From: Natrinema gelatinilyticum
Lineage (GTDB): Archaea; Halobacteriota; Halobacteria; Halobacteriales; Natrialbaceae
Assembly: GCF_024266705.1 (NCBI RefSeq)
Contig: NZ_CP100757.1
Location: 1,178,001 to 1,242,000 of the forward strand
Direction: 5' to 3'
Length of the DNA: 64,000 nt
Shown here: positions 52,764 to 62,173 of the stretch, piece after piece
How the letters are laid out: each line of letters opens with the position of its first letter
Position numbering within the stretch: position 1 is the stretch's first letter
Position numbers and translations under genes: made by a program
The notes under the pieces: model-generated
What the model saw: only the letters and a program-made list of their open reading frames with translations
The model's database searches: none
What the model was told of the DNA's origin: nothing

Positions 52764-53041
52764 CTACGGTGCTGCAGCCGCTGTGTCTCCAACTTCGGGA
52801 TCATACGGGAGGCTGATCACGAGTTCGTCGAATCAGACGACAGGACGCTTGCTCTGATCTTCTTCTTCGAAGAAGATGATTCCCAGCTGGGCAAGCCGAC
52901 TGAGTTCCTCGTGGACATTCTTTGCGTCTCGGGCAACAACCCGTGCGGTCTCGTTGATACTGGATGGTCGTTCCGACGAATGGCCTTGATGAGTTTGAGG
53001 ACACGCGGCGTCAGCGTCTCCAGGAGGTCGTCGTAGCTGGT
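52764..53041 (-). pseudogene. wHTH antitoxin-like gene, decayed
   Basis: TSYDDLLETLTPRVLKLIKA, then (one-base shift) SINETARVVARDAKNVHEEL, SRLAQLGIIFFEEEDQSKRP, VV-TGA-FDELVISLPYDP to TAAAP-stop. It is the same antitoxin family as the hybrid relic at 49641-49955. There is one frameshift and one nonsense codon at a position where relatives have Trp. The 5' end is replaced by an IS-type hairpin at 53047. Confidence 0.65.
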
Positions 53042-53046
53042 AAGCT

Positions 53047-53069
53047 GCCTCGGGGTCAAGCCCCGAGGC
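53047..53069. repeat. Solitary IS200/605-type end hairpin
   Basis: GCCTCGGGG-5-CCCCGAGGC, identical in stem to the right-end hairpin at 34823-34845. It joins the truncated antitoxin relic directly, marking the break point. Confidence 0.55.
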
Positions 53070-54034
53070 GGTTTACCTAAAGTGGTGCGGATGCTTCTGT
53101 TAGTTACATGTGCTATTGTCTCCAGCGATGGCTATTGTTCATGAGCGATAGTATAGGGTGGCCAACAAGTTGATAGGGAAGGATCCCCAACCCTCAGACG
53201 GCGAGCAAAACGATTCGGTCGTTGCCCCTCGCCCTCCCGTGATTGTTCCAACGTGAAGCCGATAGCCCATCTCTCACTCGATTCCAGTCCCCAACATTGC
53301 TATATCTCTCAGGGAATGCGCGGTTCCAACGCCGACCCTCTGTTGGCGTTTTTGATGAGTGATAAATCATGTCGCTATAACCGGCACTATTAAATTGCAT
53401 CTGCTAACTCGGCGTGTTTAGTTAACGGCTCGTTGACAAGTGTTTGATGATTTTGGAAGTGCCTTGTCTAACCATTCTCTATCTTCGGACTCCGACGGAT
53501 TGAGTGGAGTTCTTCGACATGGACACTTGGGAGAAGGACCCCCACCTCCTTGAGCCTCGATTTAACAGTGCCCTTCCTAACGTGTCGTCAGCAAGGCTAT
53601 TCGCCGAAGCGGTACCTCTGCCAGCACTTCAGGCCGGCGATATCGACTGGCTTTACCCCATGACCAGGCTCTAATCAGATAGCACCGGGTTTCGAGTTCG
53701 ACCGTTCATCTGACGGCCATCCCTCCCACGGTTCGTTCCTACCCGCATTGGCAGCGAGTGATCTAACATCAGACCGTCGACGCTACCTCTTCGACGTCTG
53801 GACCGCCGAAGTCAACGTTATCCGGTTGTTCTGCGGCGCCAATAAGCCGGTCGAGGGGGAAACAGTCGTGCATATATAAGGATCAATGGAGTACGGTCGT
53901 TCTCGTCTAGTTGTTCTAGTGTGCTAATCACTAGTATGTTAATCTGTCTGGCGGATACTGTAACTGAAGCATCTTCGTCTTTGATGTTCGTTGATACCGA
54001 TATTCATTTCCCAATCGACTTATATGACTCAGAT
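53070..54034. other. Gene-poor region with strong TATA box
   Basis: No identifiable gene. The last 120 bases of a plus-strand frame ending near 53879 read ASDLTSDRRRYLFDVWTAEV, NVIRLFCGANKPVEGE, which looks like the C-terminus of a lost protein I cannot name. CATATATAAGG at about 53871-53881 is a strong TATA box placed to serve the pentapeptide-repeat gene. Confidence 0.4.
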
Positions 54035-55945
54035 ATGGCTGAGGAGATACGGCAGTGTACGTACAAACACGAGGTCTCCTCACATCGCTTTGGCGATCTC
54101 TCGAACGATGTGTGGCGGTGTCCACACGAAGCACACCCAAGAACGAATCGCTGCCCGTTTCATCTTCCGGCGGACCACAAGGCTCGGTCCGAGATTGACT
54201 ACAAGACTGTATTTATGACGGACATCATCGCAGCGAGTACGGATGAGAACGCCGAGAGAACTGAACGAGCCCGAATTCTCGGGGCAAGATTTCCCTCCCT
54301 CTTACTACCGTTTGCTGTCATCGACGGCAGCCACCGAGCACCGATCGATCTTCGGGAAAGTATCTTCGAAGGGCCAGTCGATGTTTCGCACACTACGATC
54401 GATCACGATTTATGGGTATCCGGTAGCGAGTTCCGTTCGACCGTCTCCTTCACCGAAGCAACAGTTAACGGTGTAGTGGATGCGGCAGATACCCGCTTTG
54501 CAACTTCGCTCCAGTTCGATGGAGCAGCGGTAGACGCACTTGATCTGTCCGACGCAACGGTCAAAGGTAGCGCTCGGTTTCGAGCTGCCACGATTACCCA
54601 GACGCTGACCTGTTGCGGGGCGACCATCGATCGACTCGATCTCGAACGCGCCGAAACGAGTGGCGATATCAACATCACTGAACTCGAAACCAGAGCTCGG
54701 CTCCGACTCGACGGGGCGGACATTGAGAAGCGGGTCGTCGCTAACCGAGCGGTCCTATCGAACGGGCTGTGGGCCGTGAACCTGACTGCGTCAGAGGGGA
54801 TTTCGATCGGCGATACCTACATTGATGGACCAGTCCACCTCGACAATGCGACGCTCGAGGGTCAATCGAGGGTAAACACAGTAGTCTTCTCGGACCGAGT
54901 GTTCCTACGCGACGCAACCGTGGGGACGCTACTCGTGAGTGGGGCCACGTTCGAGCAAGCTGCCGAGTTCGACGGCACTACGTTTGACCGTGCCGAGTTC
55001 CGGAGTACCATGTTCTGCGAAACTTCAGAATTCGAAGCCACAACGTTCGAGACGTTGGTATTTTCACCGAACCAGTCTCCTCGCTATATGAATTTCCAGA
55101 ACGTAACGATCGCCGATGAGTTCCGCTTCGCACCGGAAGCGAAGTCCGACACTACTGTCAAATGGGTCGACCTCAGAGCGTCGCAGTTACCTGCCGGTAA
55201 ACTGATGCAGCCAGAAGCCGGGGCAGTTGTATACGATCTCGCCGGCGCACAAATCGACGACGTGTCGCTTGAAGCACCGTCCTGTGAACACCTATTGGGA
55301 TGGTACAACTTTCGACGGACGACATTTGACGGGTTTGACTTCGGTGACTACAGACACGAACTCGACAAAGCCAACTGGCGACTTCACGAACTCAATCCGA
55401 CCGCTGAACAGGTACGTCGTTCGGTCGATGACGTGCCGGAGCCATCGCCTGAGCAACCAGACGTACTGGAAATAACTTACCTGAAAGCGCGGATGGCAGC
55501 CGCCGACCGAGGCGACAACGAGGCTGCCTCCCGGTTCTTCCGCCAAGAGATGCGATGGCGACGGCAGCGACATTGGTCACGAACGCTGTCGAGTCACTCG
55601 ACGAAACATCGCCTGCAGGGCCTCAGACGGGGCAGTTACAACTGGCTGCTTGGGGCGCTGACCGGACACGGAGAACTATCGCGACGCGCCATCTATTCAT
55701 CGGTGATCATCATCGTTGCGTTTGCCGTCATCTATCGAATGACGTACACCTCTGCGTTTGGAGCCAGCACAGCGATCCACGACTATCTGATCTTCAGTGC
55801 CCAAACCTTCATCACCTTTCTTCTCGGAACGACGCCCACATCGTCTCCACTCGGTCTTCGCATCCTCACTGTCATCGAAGGATTCGCCGGCGCATTCTTC
55901 GTGGCCCTTTTTGTGTTTACTCTTACACGGTCGGTGATTCGGTAG
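54035..55945 (+). CDS. Pentapeptide-repeat protein with C-terminal ion-channel domain
   Basis: A 636-aa protein (ATG 54035). Residues 1-50 hold a Cys/His-rich start (CTYKHEVSSHRFG, WRCPHEA, NRCPFHL), a possible zinc site. From about 95 to 430 runs a long series of degenerate pentapeptide-like repeats in which every fifth residue is aliphatic or Phe (for example LDLSDATVKGSARFRAATI). A helical, basic linker follows (470-540). The C-terminus has two hydrophobic helices (AIYSSVIIIVAFAVIYRM and IEGFAGAFFVALFVFTL) around a pore-like segment FITFLLGTTPTSS, as in two-TM ion channels. A longer start near 53936 is possible. A macro-domain gene is convergent, 21 bases away. Confidence 0.78.
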   Translation: MAEEIRQCTYKHEVSSHRFGDLSNDVWRCPHEAHPRTNRCPFHLPADHKARSEIDYKTVFMTDIIAASTDENAERTERARILGARFPSLLLPFAVIDGSHRAPIDLRESIFEGPVDVSHTTIDHDLWVSGSEFRSTVSFTEATVNGVVDAADTRFATSLQFDGAAVDALDLSDATVKGSARFRAATITQTLTCCGATIDRLDLERAETSGDINITELETRARLRLDGADIEKRVVANRAVLSNGLWAVNLTASEGISIGDTYIDGPVHLDNATLEGQSRVNTVVFSDRVFLRDATVGTLLVSGATFEQAAEFDGTTFDRAEFRSTMFCETSEFEATTFETLVFSPNQSPRYMNFQNVTIADEFRFAPEAKSDTTVKWVDLRASQLPAGKLMQPEAGAVVYDLAGAQIDDVSLEAPSCEHLLGWYNFRRTTFDGFDFGDYRHELDKANWRLHELNPTAEQVRRSVDDVPEPSPEQPDVLEITYLKARMAAADRGDNEAASRFFRQEMRWRRQRHWSRTLSSHSTKHRLQGLRRGSYNWLLGALTGHGELSRRAIYSSVIIIVAFAVIYRMTYTSAFGASTAIHDYLIFSAQTFITFLLGTTPTSSPLGLRILTVIEGFAGAFFVALFVFTLTRSVIR

Positions 55946-55966
55946 TTACGTGTATCAGACTCTGCG

Positions 55967-56470
55967 TCAGCGATTGAGTCGTGCATCTGCGCGTTCTTGA
56001 AGCCGAAATCTATCGTCAGCGGAGTATACAATGATTCGCACGTCTGTCAGCGTCGTCGACGCGAACTGATCAATTTCATCAATCATTGCGTCCGCAACCG
56101 TCTCAGTATCAAGCCCACCGACCCCAGAGCCGAAGAGTGGCAGGACAATCGATCGGCAACTATATTTTTCGGCAGCAGAAAGAGTATTGCTGGTTGCAGT
56201 TCGAACTGTTCCTTTGGTTGCATGACCGGCGACAGGTTTCGCCGCAGCGTGGATGACGTACTCTGCTTGGAGATCAAAGCCTTCTGTGACGATCGTCTCA
56301 CCAGGATCTACTGGTGCTCGGTCGATCGCTGCTTCGTGAAGATTTTCGCCCCCACCGTCACGGAGTACTCGTGCTGTGCCGCCAGTCATCGCAAGGCTCG
56401 TATCTGAAGCCGCGACAAGTGCATCAGCGCGTTGCCGCGCAATATCGCCTTCGATAACAATAAAATCCAT
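55967..56470 (-). CDS. Macro-domain protein (ADP-ribose binding)
   Basis: A 167-aa single macro domain. MDFIVIEGDIARQRADALVA is the first strand and conserved GDI. Then AASDTSLAMTGGTARVLRD stands in place of the classical NAAN, and LPLFGSGVGGLDTETVAD is the phosphate-binding loop. Such domains bind or hydrolyse ADP-ribose derivatives. The NAAN Asn needed for deacylation is replaced (VAASDTS), so activity may differ. The ATG at 56470 is chosen. It is convergent with the pentapeptide/ion-channel gene. Confidence 0.85.
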   Translation of the reverse strand: MDFIVIEGDIARQRADALVAASDTSLAMTGGTARVLRDGGGENLHEAAIDRAPVDPGETIVTEGFDLQAEYVIHAAAKPVAGHATKGTVRTATSNTLSAAEKYSCRSIVLPLFGSGVGGLDTETVADAMIDEIDQFASTTLTDVRIIVYSADDRFRLQERADARLNR

Positions 56471-56741
56471 ACTGCCGATAGGGGATACCACTGACGGCGT
56501 CCCAATAATTCTGTCGTGTAGAAACGGATCTAACGGCGATTCGGAACAACCACCGACAGTTCGAAGAACCGTTCACGGTCTCTAGTCCAAAGCACGGATC
56601 CGCGACTTCACATTACTCTAGAGGGTGTCATATAACAGCTCTCATACCTGTTATGTGAGAATCTTGATTCGATAAGTACAGTGGAAGGATGGATCGTTAC
56701 ACGGCTGATAGGCCACTTAATGAGGGTAAATCCTGGAAGTA

Positions 56742-57228
56742 GTGAACTACTCCGCCCTCCCGCGCTCGGGCCTCCCCGGCCCTCGCTTGTTAAGGACGGA
56801 GCTTCCGGTTTCTGTGTCGGAACGTGCAGGAACAGATCCCACACGTCCACAAGACGCGGAGCGTCTCGTGCGGCCCGGCAGAACGCCAAACGGCGTTCTG
56901 CGGTCGGTTCCAGACTCCGCAGGCGGCTTCCCTTGACAGGTGGTTCGGAGTGTCCCGCTCCTACCGGTTGGACACTCGGCCACAACCGACGATGCACGCT
57001 TGTTTTCGCGTGTGAACACCGCCGGAAGCGTGGTGAGCATCTTATTACCACCTTCAACCGAAGGGATAATAAGGGTGCCGATTCACACGAAAACAAGACG
57101 TGCGGGCGCTGTCTCCCCTCCCTGCTCGCTTCGCTCGCTGAGGATAGCGCGGGACCGTCGGTCCCGCTGACCATGCGAACGGCGTCGCCGTGAGCAGAAG
57201 GGGGCTGAGCGCCCTCAATTACAGCTAA
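56742..57228 (-). mobile_element. Miniature IS200/605-type element (no tnpB), copy 2
   Basis: A 487-bp relative of the element at 7335-7773 in opposite orientation. The right end TTCAC (minus strand) is at 56742-56746, and the left end TTAGCTGTAATTGAGGG begins at 57228. It contains an extra GC-rich hairpin region near 57140-57190. Like copy 1 it keeps a 97-codon ORF in the same place (56747-57040), but the two ORFs are frameshifted in the middle relative to each other. Confidence 0.8.
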
Positions 57229-57345
57229 ATTCTCGATCGACTATCTGTCCCTGTAGTGATCGATCACGGACCGTAGTTCGTGCTGCACTTTGCTGTCAGG
57301 GGTAGTCTGCGAAATCTAGAGGATTTGTTCAGCACGGCTATTAGG
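57229..57345 (-). repeat. Promoter-leader cassette, truncated copy D
   Basis: Contains GATCACGGACC and AGTTCGTGCTGCACT (57262-57290), identical to the copy at 62342-62370, and GAGGATTTGTTCAGCACGG, similar to 60870-60890. The remainder of the cassette and any gene it served are gone; the miniature element's left end abuts it. Confidence 0.6.
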
Positions 57346-57445
57346 GACAGAACGTCAAACGAGTCGCCGAATATGGAACTGTTGAGGTCATCGTATTGGC
57401 CGTTTGGATGCAGTGCCCGACTGAGATTCATTGAGTAGGCTCGAC

Positions 57446-58570
57446 TCAGCTTTCTGCTTGTTCGAAGGGAAAGACGTACTCCCAATCGTCTTTCATACTG
57501 GCGACGACCCAGCCCTTCTCTTCTGCCACGTCGATAAATGGCTGGGAAGACTCGTCGGACGTCTCTCCTGTTAGGTCTTCGTCCATACTATAGGCATACT
57601 CACGCTCGGCGTCGTCGTGGTTAACCAACAGGAGCAGCCGCGGCCCGTCCCCTGCGTCGGTCCACTCGAGCATCTCGCGATCGCCGACATAGTTGCCGAA
57701 CGCCGCAATGGGTTGCCTGCCGATGAACTTGTGGATACCGATTGGTTTGCCAGCCTCATCATCGACGAAATCGACCTCCGGCAGCTTTACCAGCACCGGC
57801 TCGCCGTCCCGGACCTCGTAGCGGGTCTTCCCAGTCGAGCCGACCACCTGCTCTGGCGGGATCCCGTACGTCGCTTCGCTCATCTGTCGCATGAATTCGA
57901 CGCCACCGCCGGAAACGATGAAGGTCTTGAACTCGTTCGCCCGCAGAAACGAGAGCAACTCCAGCATCGGCTGATAGGCGAGCTCAGTATAGCGCCGGTC
58001 GAAACGCGGATGGCGCGCCGTATTCAGCCAGTCGGTCACGATTGCCTCGAACTCGTCCGTGGTTATTCCGGCGTGCGTGACAGCGAGCAGTTCAGCCACC
58101 TCACTCTGGCTCGCTGCCGCCAGCGTCTCGAGGTCGTTCTCCAACACCGCCTTGAAGGGCTGTTCGTCCTCCCACTCTGGGTGCTGGGGGGCCAGCTCTC
58201 GTATTCGGTCGATTGCAAAGGCGAGCTGGGCGTACACTGGCCGTTCGACCCACAGCGTACCGTCGTTGTCGAACGTGGCTATGCGCTCAGCGGGCGGCAC
58301 GAAGTCGGGAGAGTCTGGCGTCGTCACCGCTTCTACGAACGTGAGGATGGCCTGCTTGGCTTGGCCGTCGTTCCAAGATGGAAGTGGCTCGGTGGTTTCT
58401 TTCTGACTCTGGTGAGTGTCCGCATTCAGAACGGTTCGTTGGGCCCTGGCGCTGCCGGTGCCCATCGCGAGTAAACTGGCGAGACCTGCCCCACGAAGCG
58501 CGGTTCGGCGTGTTACTCGCAGCGGTTCGGATTCTGGCTCCGCCGTCGTGTGGTGTGGCTCGTTGCTCAT
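57446..58570 (-). CDS. Tat-exported HAD-family phosphatase
   Basis: A 374-aa protein with a twin-arginine signal (TRRTALRGAGLASLLAMG, cleavage near residue 43). Mature HAD domain: FDNDGTLWVE (nucleophile and acid Asp, about 103), FIVSGGGVEFM (Ser/Thr motif II, about 217), VGSTGKTRYE (Lys, about 240) and GNYVGDREML (acidic motif IV, about 287). It resembles secreted acid phosphatase-like HAD hydrolases. Its first 28 residues and upstream DNA are nearly the same as in the two DUF1254 genes to the right, showing a shared leader cassette. It acts at the cell surface. Confidence 0.87.
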   Translation of the reverse strand: MSNEPHHTTAEPESEPLRVTRRTALRGAGLASLLAMGTGSARAQRTVLNADTHQSQKETTEPLPSWNDGQAKQAILTFVEAVTTPDSPDFVPPAERIATFDNDGTLWVERPVYAQLAFAIDRIRELAPQHPEWEDEQPFKAVLENDLETLAAASQSEVAELLAVTHAGITTDEFEAIVTDWLNTARHPRFDRRYTELAYQPMLELLSFLRANEFKTFIVSGGGVEFMRQMSEATYGIPPEQVVGSTGKTRYEVRDGEPVLVKLPEVDFVDDEAGKPIGIHKFIGRQPIAAFGNYVGDREMLEWTDAGDGPRLLLLVNHDDAEREYAYSMDEDLTGETSDESSQPFIDVAEEKGWVVASMKDDWEYVFPFEQAES

Positions 58571-58830
58571 AGCTCATGTCGCTCTGAGTGGCCCACAGCA
58601 GCAGTTGGGACCGACTCACACGCTTGCACACCAGTGTTCCATATAATTCAGTGACGATATTTGAGAATGATTTCATGACTTGATGATAGTCTTAGATTGA
58701 TTACCATCTCTGAATCCTCAATGGGCTATGTGTACCTGGAGTGAACGATCACGGACCTCACTATTCATTATTCATCCGTCAGTTCGTGCTGCACTCGCGC
58801 CTTCTGTCCAGCCGACTCTGACCGAACTCC
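58571..58830 (-). repeat. Promoter-leader cassette, copy A
   Basis: Upstream of the HAD gene. Blocks shared with copies B and C in the same order: GGGACCGACTCA near 58609, ATATAATTCA near 58641, TTTCATGAC (58671), GATCACGGACC (58747-58757) and AGTTCGTGCTGCACTCGCGC (58781-58800). It presumably includes the promoter; ATATAAT is TATA-like. 58831-58908 has no gene. Confidence 0.65.
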
Positions 58831-58908
58831 CGGGCCGCTGTCAAAAACGGTGTACTAGATACAGAAACTGCAAGCCAACTGTATGGTTGGGGATGAAGGT
58901 AGAAGGTA

Positions 58909-60591
58909 TCACTCCTCCGCAGGGATGACTTCGGGCATGTCGTAGGACCCATCGACCAGCGACCAGTGGGGACCATAGAACCGCGCTGCGAATCGCATAC
59001 CTCCTTCCGGGGCCGGCAACCAGTTCGTCGCCTGCTCGGAATTGGCCGGCTTCTCGTGTTGGACGTAGATGACGAGTTCGTTGGCGTCAGTGTGCAACAG
59101 TCCTTCTTCGAGCATGTAGCTGTTGATGCTGTAGCGGCCGAGTTCGTTCTCGACGAAGTAGCCCTGCGCGTCGTAGATCGGGATCTCCCAGAACTCGGTG
59201 ACTGGCGGCAGGTTATTGAGGTCGAACGTGATGGTGTACTGTGTCGACCCGTTTAGTTGCTCGCCGTTCGCGTCGGTGAATTTGAACCCAGCGACGTGAG
59301 ACGCTGGCGAGTCGGGGCCCGCGAAGCCGATATCGGCCATGACGGCCCGGGTCAACCAGTCGGTTCTGAAGTCCGCCGTGTTCTGAAGGATGTTCCAGCC
59401 ATTCATGTCTACCATAACGTCGCTGTTGCCCTCCGTGCCGGCGGCTCTGACGCGCTCGAATCCGTTCTCGAACCCGCTGGTCAGCGCCTCCTGCACGTCG
59501 GTCTCGAGCGCGGACCACTCGAACTCCATTCCGGGGCCGATTCCGACCCGTTCCAACCACTCGAGCATCGCAGCCTCTTTTCGGGAGTCGTCGATGAGCG
59601 GCATGCTCGGGTCGTTCAGGACGAGGTTGAGGAGGGTGAAGAAGTCCGCTGCGGTCTGGTTTTCGACCTGCTGCTCTGTAAGATCCGCCATTCGCGGGAC
59701 TGTCTCGTAGTCGCCGGGGACGACTGACTGTTCCGCCCGTGGCACGCCCGAGCGGTCGTTGGCGAGCCACTCGCTGAGCTGGGTGATGGTCGTCTGCTCC
59801 TGCAGGTCGTTAACGTACGCGATCTCGGATTCGTCTGTGGGATCGCGCAGCGCGTACCGAAGTTCGGTTAACAGGGTTTTCGTCCCTGTCTGGACGACAT
59901 CGGTCGCGGGGAAGTCGCCCGGGATTTCGCCCTCGTACTCGTCCGGCAGGATCAGGTACGACCGCGCGTCGGTGCCGTTGAACTGATTCCCGGCGTAGAG
60001 AGGGTAGATCCCGTACTGGTCCATCAACTCTAGCGAGAAGTAGCGGTCGGTAACCTCGGGCATCTCAATGACGACAGGTTCGTCCTGCAGGTCGAGAAAG
60101 CCCTGCCCGTACAGGGTGGTGGCGTTCGGACTGACGACAGCTGTGAAGTCGGCCGTTATCGGTCGGCCCTCGTTGGGATAGTACCACCGATTGACGCCCA
60201 CGAAGACGTCGCTGTCTTCCTTCTGCGTGTAGTTGAAGCGCGTCACGTAGAAGATGACCTGCTGAAGTCCGTAGAGGTACGCCTCTTCTGCGATCGAGGC
60301 CACACTGGTCTCCGTATCGCTGTCCGGACTCTCTTCGGATTCTTGATCGGCGGCGACTGTTCGCGTCACCGTCGATCCTCCGAGTGTGAGTCCCCCTGCG
60401 ACGAGTCCCCCTCTCTGGAGCGCCTCGCGGCGCGTCAGCGTTCGGGTGCGGAATTGGTGCACTCTATCACCTATCTTGTCTGAATCTTGGGTTCCCTGGT
60501 GAGTATTCGTCCCGCGAAGCGCGGTCCGGCGCGTTGCCCGCAGCGGTTCGGAGTCCGATTCTGGCGTCGTGTGATGCGGATATTTGCTCAT
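58909..60591 (-). CDS. Tat-exported DUF1254/DUF1214 protein (double leader)
   Basis: A 560-aa protein. Residues 1-27 copy the leader of its neighbours up to TRRTALRG, but the hydrophobic core is missing. A second, complete Tat signal follows at about 51-80 (TLTRREALQRGGLVAGG). The DUF1254 domain begins near 95 (EEAYLYGLQQVIFYVTRFNY) and DUF1214 follows (TEFWEIPIYDAQGYFVEN near 475; ARFYGPHWSLVDGSYDMPEV at the end). The function of the family is unknown. The arrangement implies that the leader cassette was added in front of an existing exported gene. Confidence 0.85.
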   Translation of the reverse strand: MSKYPHHTTPESDSEPLRATRRTALRGTNTHQGTQDSDKIGDRVHQFRTRTLTRREALQRGGLVAGGLTLGGSTVTRTVAADQESEESPDSDTETSVASIAEEAYLYGLQQVIFYVTRFNYTQKEDSDVFVGVNRWYYPNEGRPITADFTAVVSPNATTLYGQGFLDLQDEPVVIEMPEVTDRYFSLELMDQYGIYPLYAGNQFNGTDARSYLILPDEYEGEIPGDFPATDVVQTGTKTLLTELRYALRDPTDESEIAYVNDLQEQTTITQLSEWLANDRSGVPRAEQSVVPGDYETVPRMADLTEQQVENQTAADFFTLLNLVLNDPSMPLIDDSRKEAAMLEWLERVGIGPGMEFEWSALETDVQEALTSGFENGFERVRAAGTEGNSDVMVDMNGWNILQNTADFRTDWLTRAVMADIGFAGPDSPASHVAGFKFTDANGEQLNGSTQYTITFDLNNLPPVTEFWEIPIYDAQGYFVENELGRYSINSYMLEEGLLHTDANELVIYVQHEKPANSEQATNWLPAPEGGMRFAARFYGPHWSLVDGSYDMPEVIPAEE

Positions 60592-60905
60592 GGTTATGGC
60601 TCATGTCTCTCTGAGTATCCCACAGCAGTGGGGACCGACTCACACGTTCCCACTCCATCGGCCAATATAATACAACAGTGACATTTGTGAATCAATTCAT
60701 GACATGATGACAGTAGTAGAGTGATAACTATCTCTGAATTCTCGATCGACGATATGCATCAGTGGTAAGCGATCACGGACCCCGCTATTCAGCCGTCAGT
60801 TCGTGTTGCACTCGCGCTATCTATTTTGCAAAGACTCAGCAAACTCTCGAGTTGCTGTTAGAATCGGTGTGAGAGATCCAGAGGATGAGTTCAGCACGTC
60901 CGTTA
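60592..60905 (-). repeat. Promoter-leader cassette, copy B
   Basis: Upstream of the double-leader gene: GGGACCGACTCACAC near 60633, AATATAATACA (60664), ATTCATGACATGATGA (about 60696-60710), GATCACGGACC (60771-60781) and CAGTTCGTGTTGCACTCGCG (60797-60816). Then GAGGATGAGTTCAGCACG as in copy D. No gene. Confidence 0.65.
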
Positions 60906-60914
60906 GTGAAGGAT

Positions 60915-60933
60915 CTCGGGGACAAGCCCCGAG
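60915..60933. repeat. Solitary IS200/605-type end hairpin
   Basis: CTCGGGGACAAGCCCCGAG followed by GCACTCGCCT, matching the solitary end at 51893. It lies at the left edge of cassette copy B, before the 61034 gene's 3' end. Confidence 0.5.
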
Positions 60934-61033
60934 GCACTCGCCTTGTTCATCTGGAGAAGATGGCAGACAAGTCGACGTTTGATATTATGACGATTCAGTT
61001 GCCAGAAGCGCCACGACTATGTGTGCGCTCGGA

Positions 61034-62173
61034 TCACTCGACCAGCTTGGCTTCGGGGAACTGATAGCTCCCGTTGATAATGGGTTCGCGTGGTTTGTAA
61101 AGGCGGACTAAATAGTGCCATCCCTCTGGCGTGTAGATAAAGTTCGGCTGGTTGGGGTCGCCACCGAAATTAATCGTGATACTGCCGTCATCGGCTCGCT
61201 CTGCGGTCACATTGTTAATCGTGTACGCGTCGTACTCGTTTTCCTCAAAGTACAGGTCGGGGTTGTAGACGCTAACCGACCAGAATCCGTCGACGGGGAC
61301 GTCTTCGTTGACCGTGAGTTCGTGTGGCGTTGTGCCGTCATTCTGGGTGGGAATCTGTTGGAGGAAGAGCGCCTCTGACGGCTGCGGAACTCCGGTCCAC
61401 CCCGAGGGACTGGCAATGAAAAATTTCACGGGCTCGACTTGGTCTACGTCACCATACGCGCCCGAAAAGTTCTCTAGCGTGGTAAAGACTGTTGTGAGCG
61501 CGTCGTCGATCTGTTTGAATGATTGTTGATCCCAGTTGGGAATCTCGAACGACCCAGCCGATGATTGTTCCACGACGATTTCGTCCTGGAGGTTTTGGAC
61601 TTGTTTCAGATCGGCCGGGTCGTTAGGATCAACAAATATGCGGATCGCGATGCCAGCATACCGAGTCTCTGTGAGATCTTGTGTTATCGTGTACTGGCCA
61701 GGATCGTAAACGCACAGCTTCCCATATTGGTTCTCATTCTGGACGTTCATTGACATGTATCGATCACCGCTGTCTGGGAGTGTGATGGTGACCGGCTCGG
61801 TCAGATCAAAGACTCCATATGAGTAGAGCGTGTCACGATTTGTCTCGATGTCCAATTGTTCCTCAATGGGAGCAATATTTCTGATATTAAGGAGTTGCCC
61901 GAACCCGCCCCTGTCGCTAGTTGAAAGAAAAGAAGCATGACAGTTGGCGCGTGGGTAGTTCTCCCATGTCACCGGGACTGACTCGTCATCTGCTGACGAC
62001 TGCTGGTCCGTCTGCTGGGCGTTCGTCTCCGAGGCATTTTGGCTGGCAGTGGCGCTGCTACCACCCAGTGCGAGTATTCCGGCGAAACCTGCCCCGCGAA
62101 GCGCGGTTCGGCGCGTTGCCCGCAGCGGTTCGGAGTCCGATTCTGGCGTCGTGTGGTGTGGCTCGTTACTCAT
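61034..62173 (-). CDS. Tat-exported DUF1254/DUF1214 protein
   Basis: A 379-aa protein with Tat signal TRRTALRGAGFAGILALGG; cleavage follows ATASQN. Mature part starts ENYPRANCHASFLS; domain blocks include TNRDTLYSYGVFDLTEPVTI (about 111), DSGDRYMSMNVQNENQYGKL (about 134), FWSVSVYNPDLYFEENEYDA (about 296) and LVRLYKPREPIINGSYQFPE at the end, typical of DUF1254/1214 proteins. It is a distant relative of the 560-aa neighbour. Surface or cell-wall space location is expected; no known catalytic residues. Confidence 0.85.
   Translation of the reverse strand: MSNEPHHTTPESDSEPLRATRRTALRGAGFAGILALGGSSATASQNASETNAQQTDQQSSADDESVPVTWENYPRANCHASFLSTSDRGGFGQLLNIRNIAPIEEQLDIETNRDTLYSYGVFDLTEPVTITLPDSGDRYMSMNVQNENQYGKLCVYDPGQYTITQDLTETRYAGIAIRIFVDPNDPADLKQVQNLQDEIVVEQSSAGSFEIPNWDQQSFKQIDDALTTVFTTLENFSGAYGDVDQVEPVKFFIASPSGWTGVPQPSEALFLQQIPTQNDGTTPHELTVNEDVPVDGFWSVSVYNPDLYFEENEYDAYTINNVTAERADDGSITINFGGDPNQPNFIYTPEGWHYLVRLYKPREPIINGSYQFPEAKLVE

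Noticed and set aside
57617..58474. 285-codon plus-strand ORF opposite the HAD phosphatase
   Set aside because: Antisense shadow of a gene with clear HAD motifs and a Tat signal.
34823..60933. CTCGGGG hairpins considered as a CRISPR array
   Set aside because: They are single, dispersed copies kilobases apart with no regular spacers and no cas genes; they fit IS200/605 ends.
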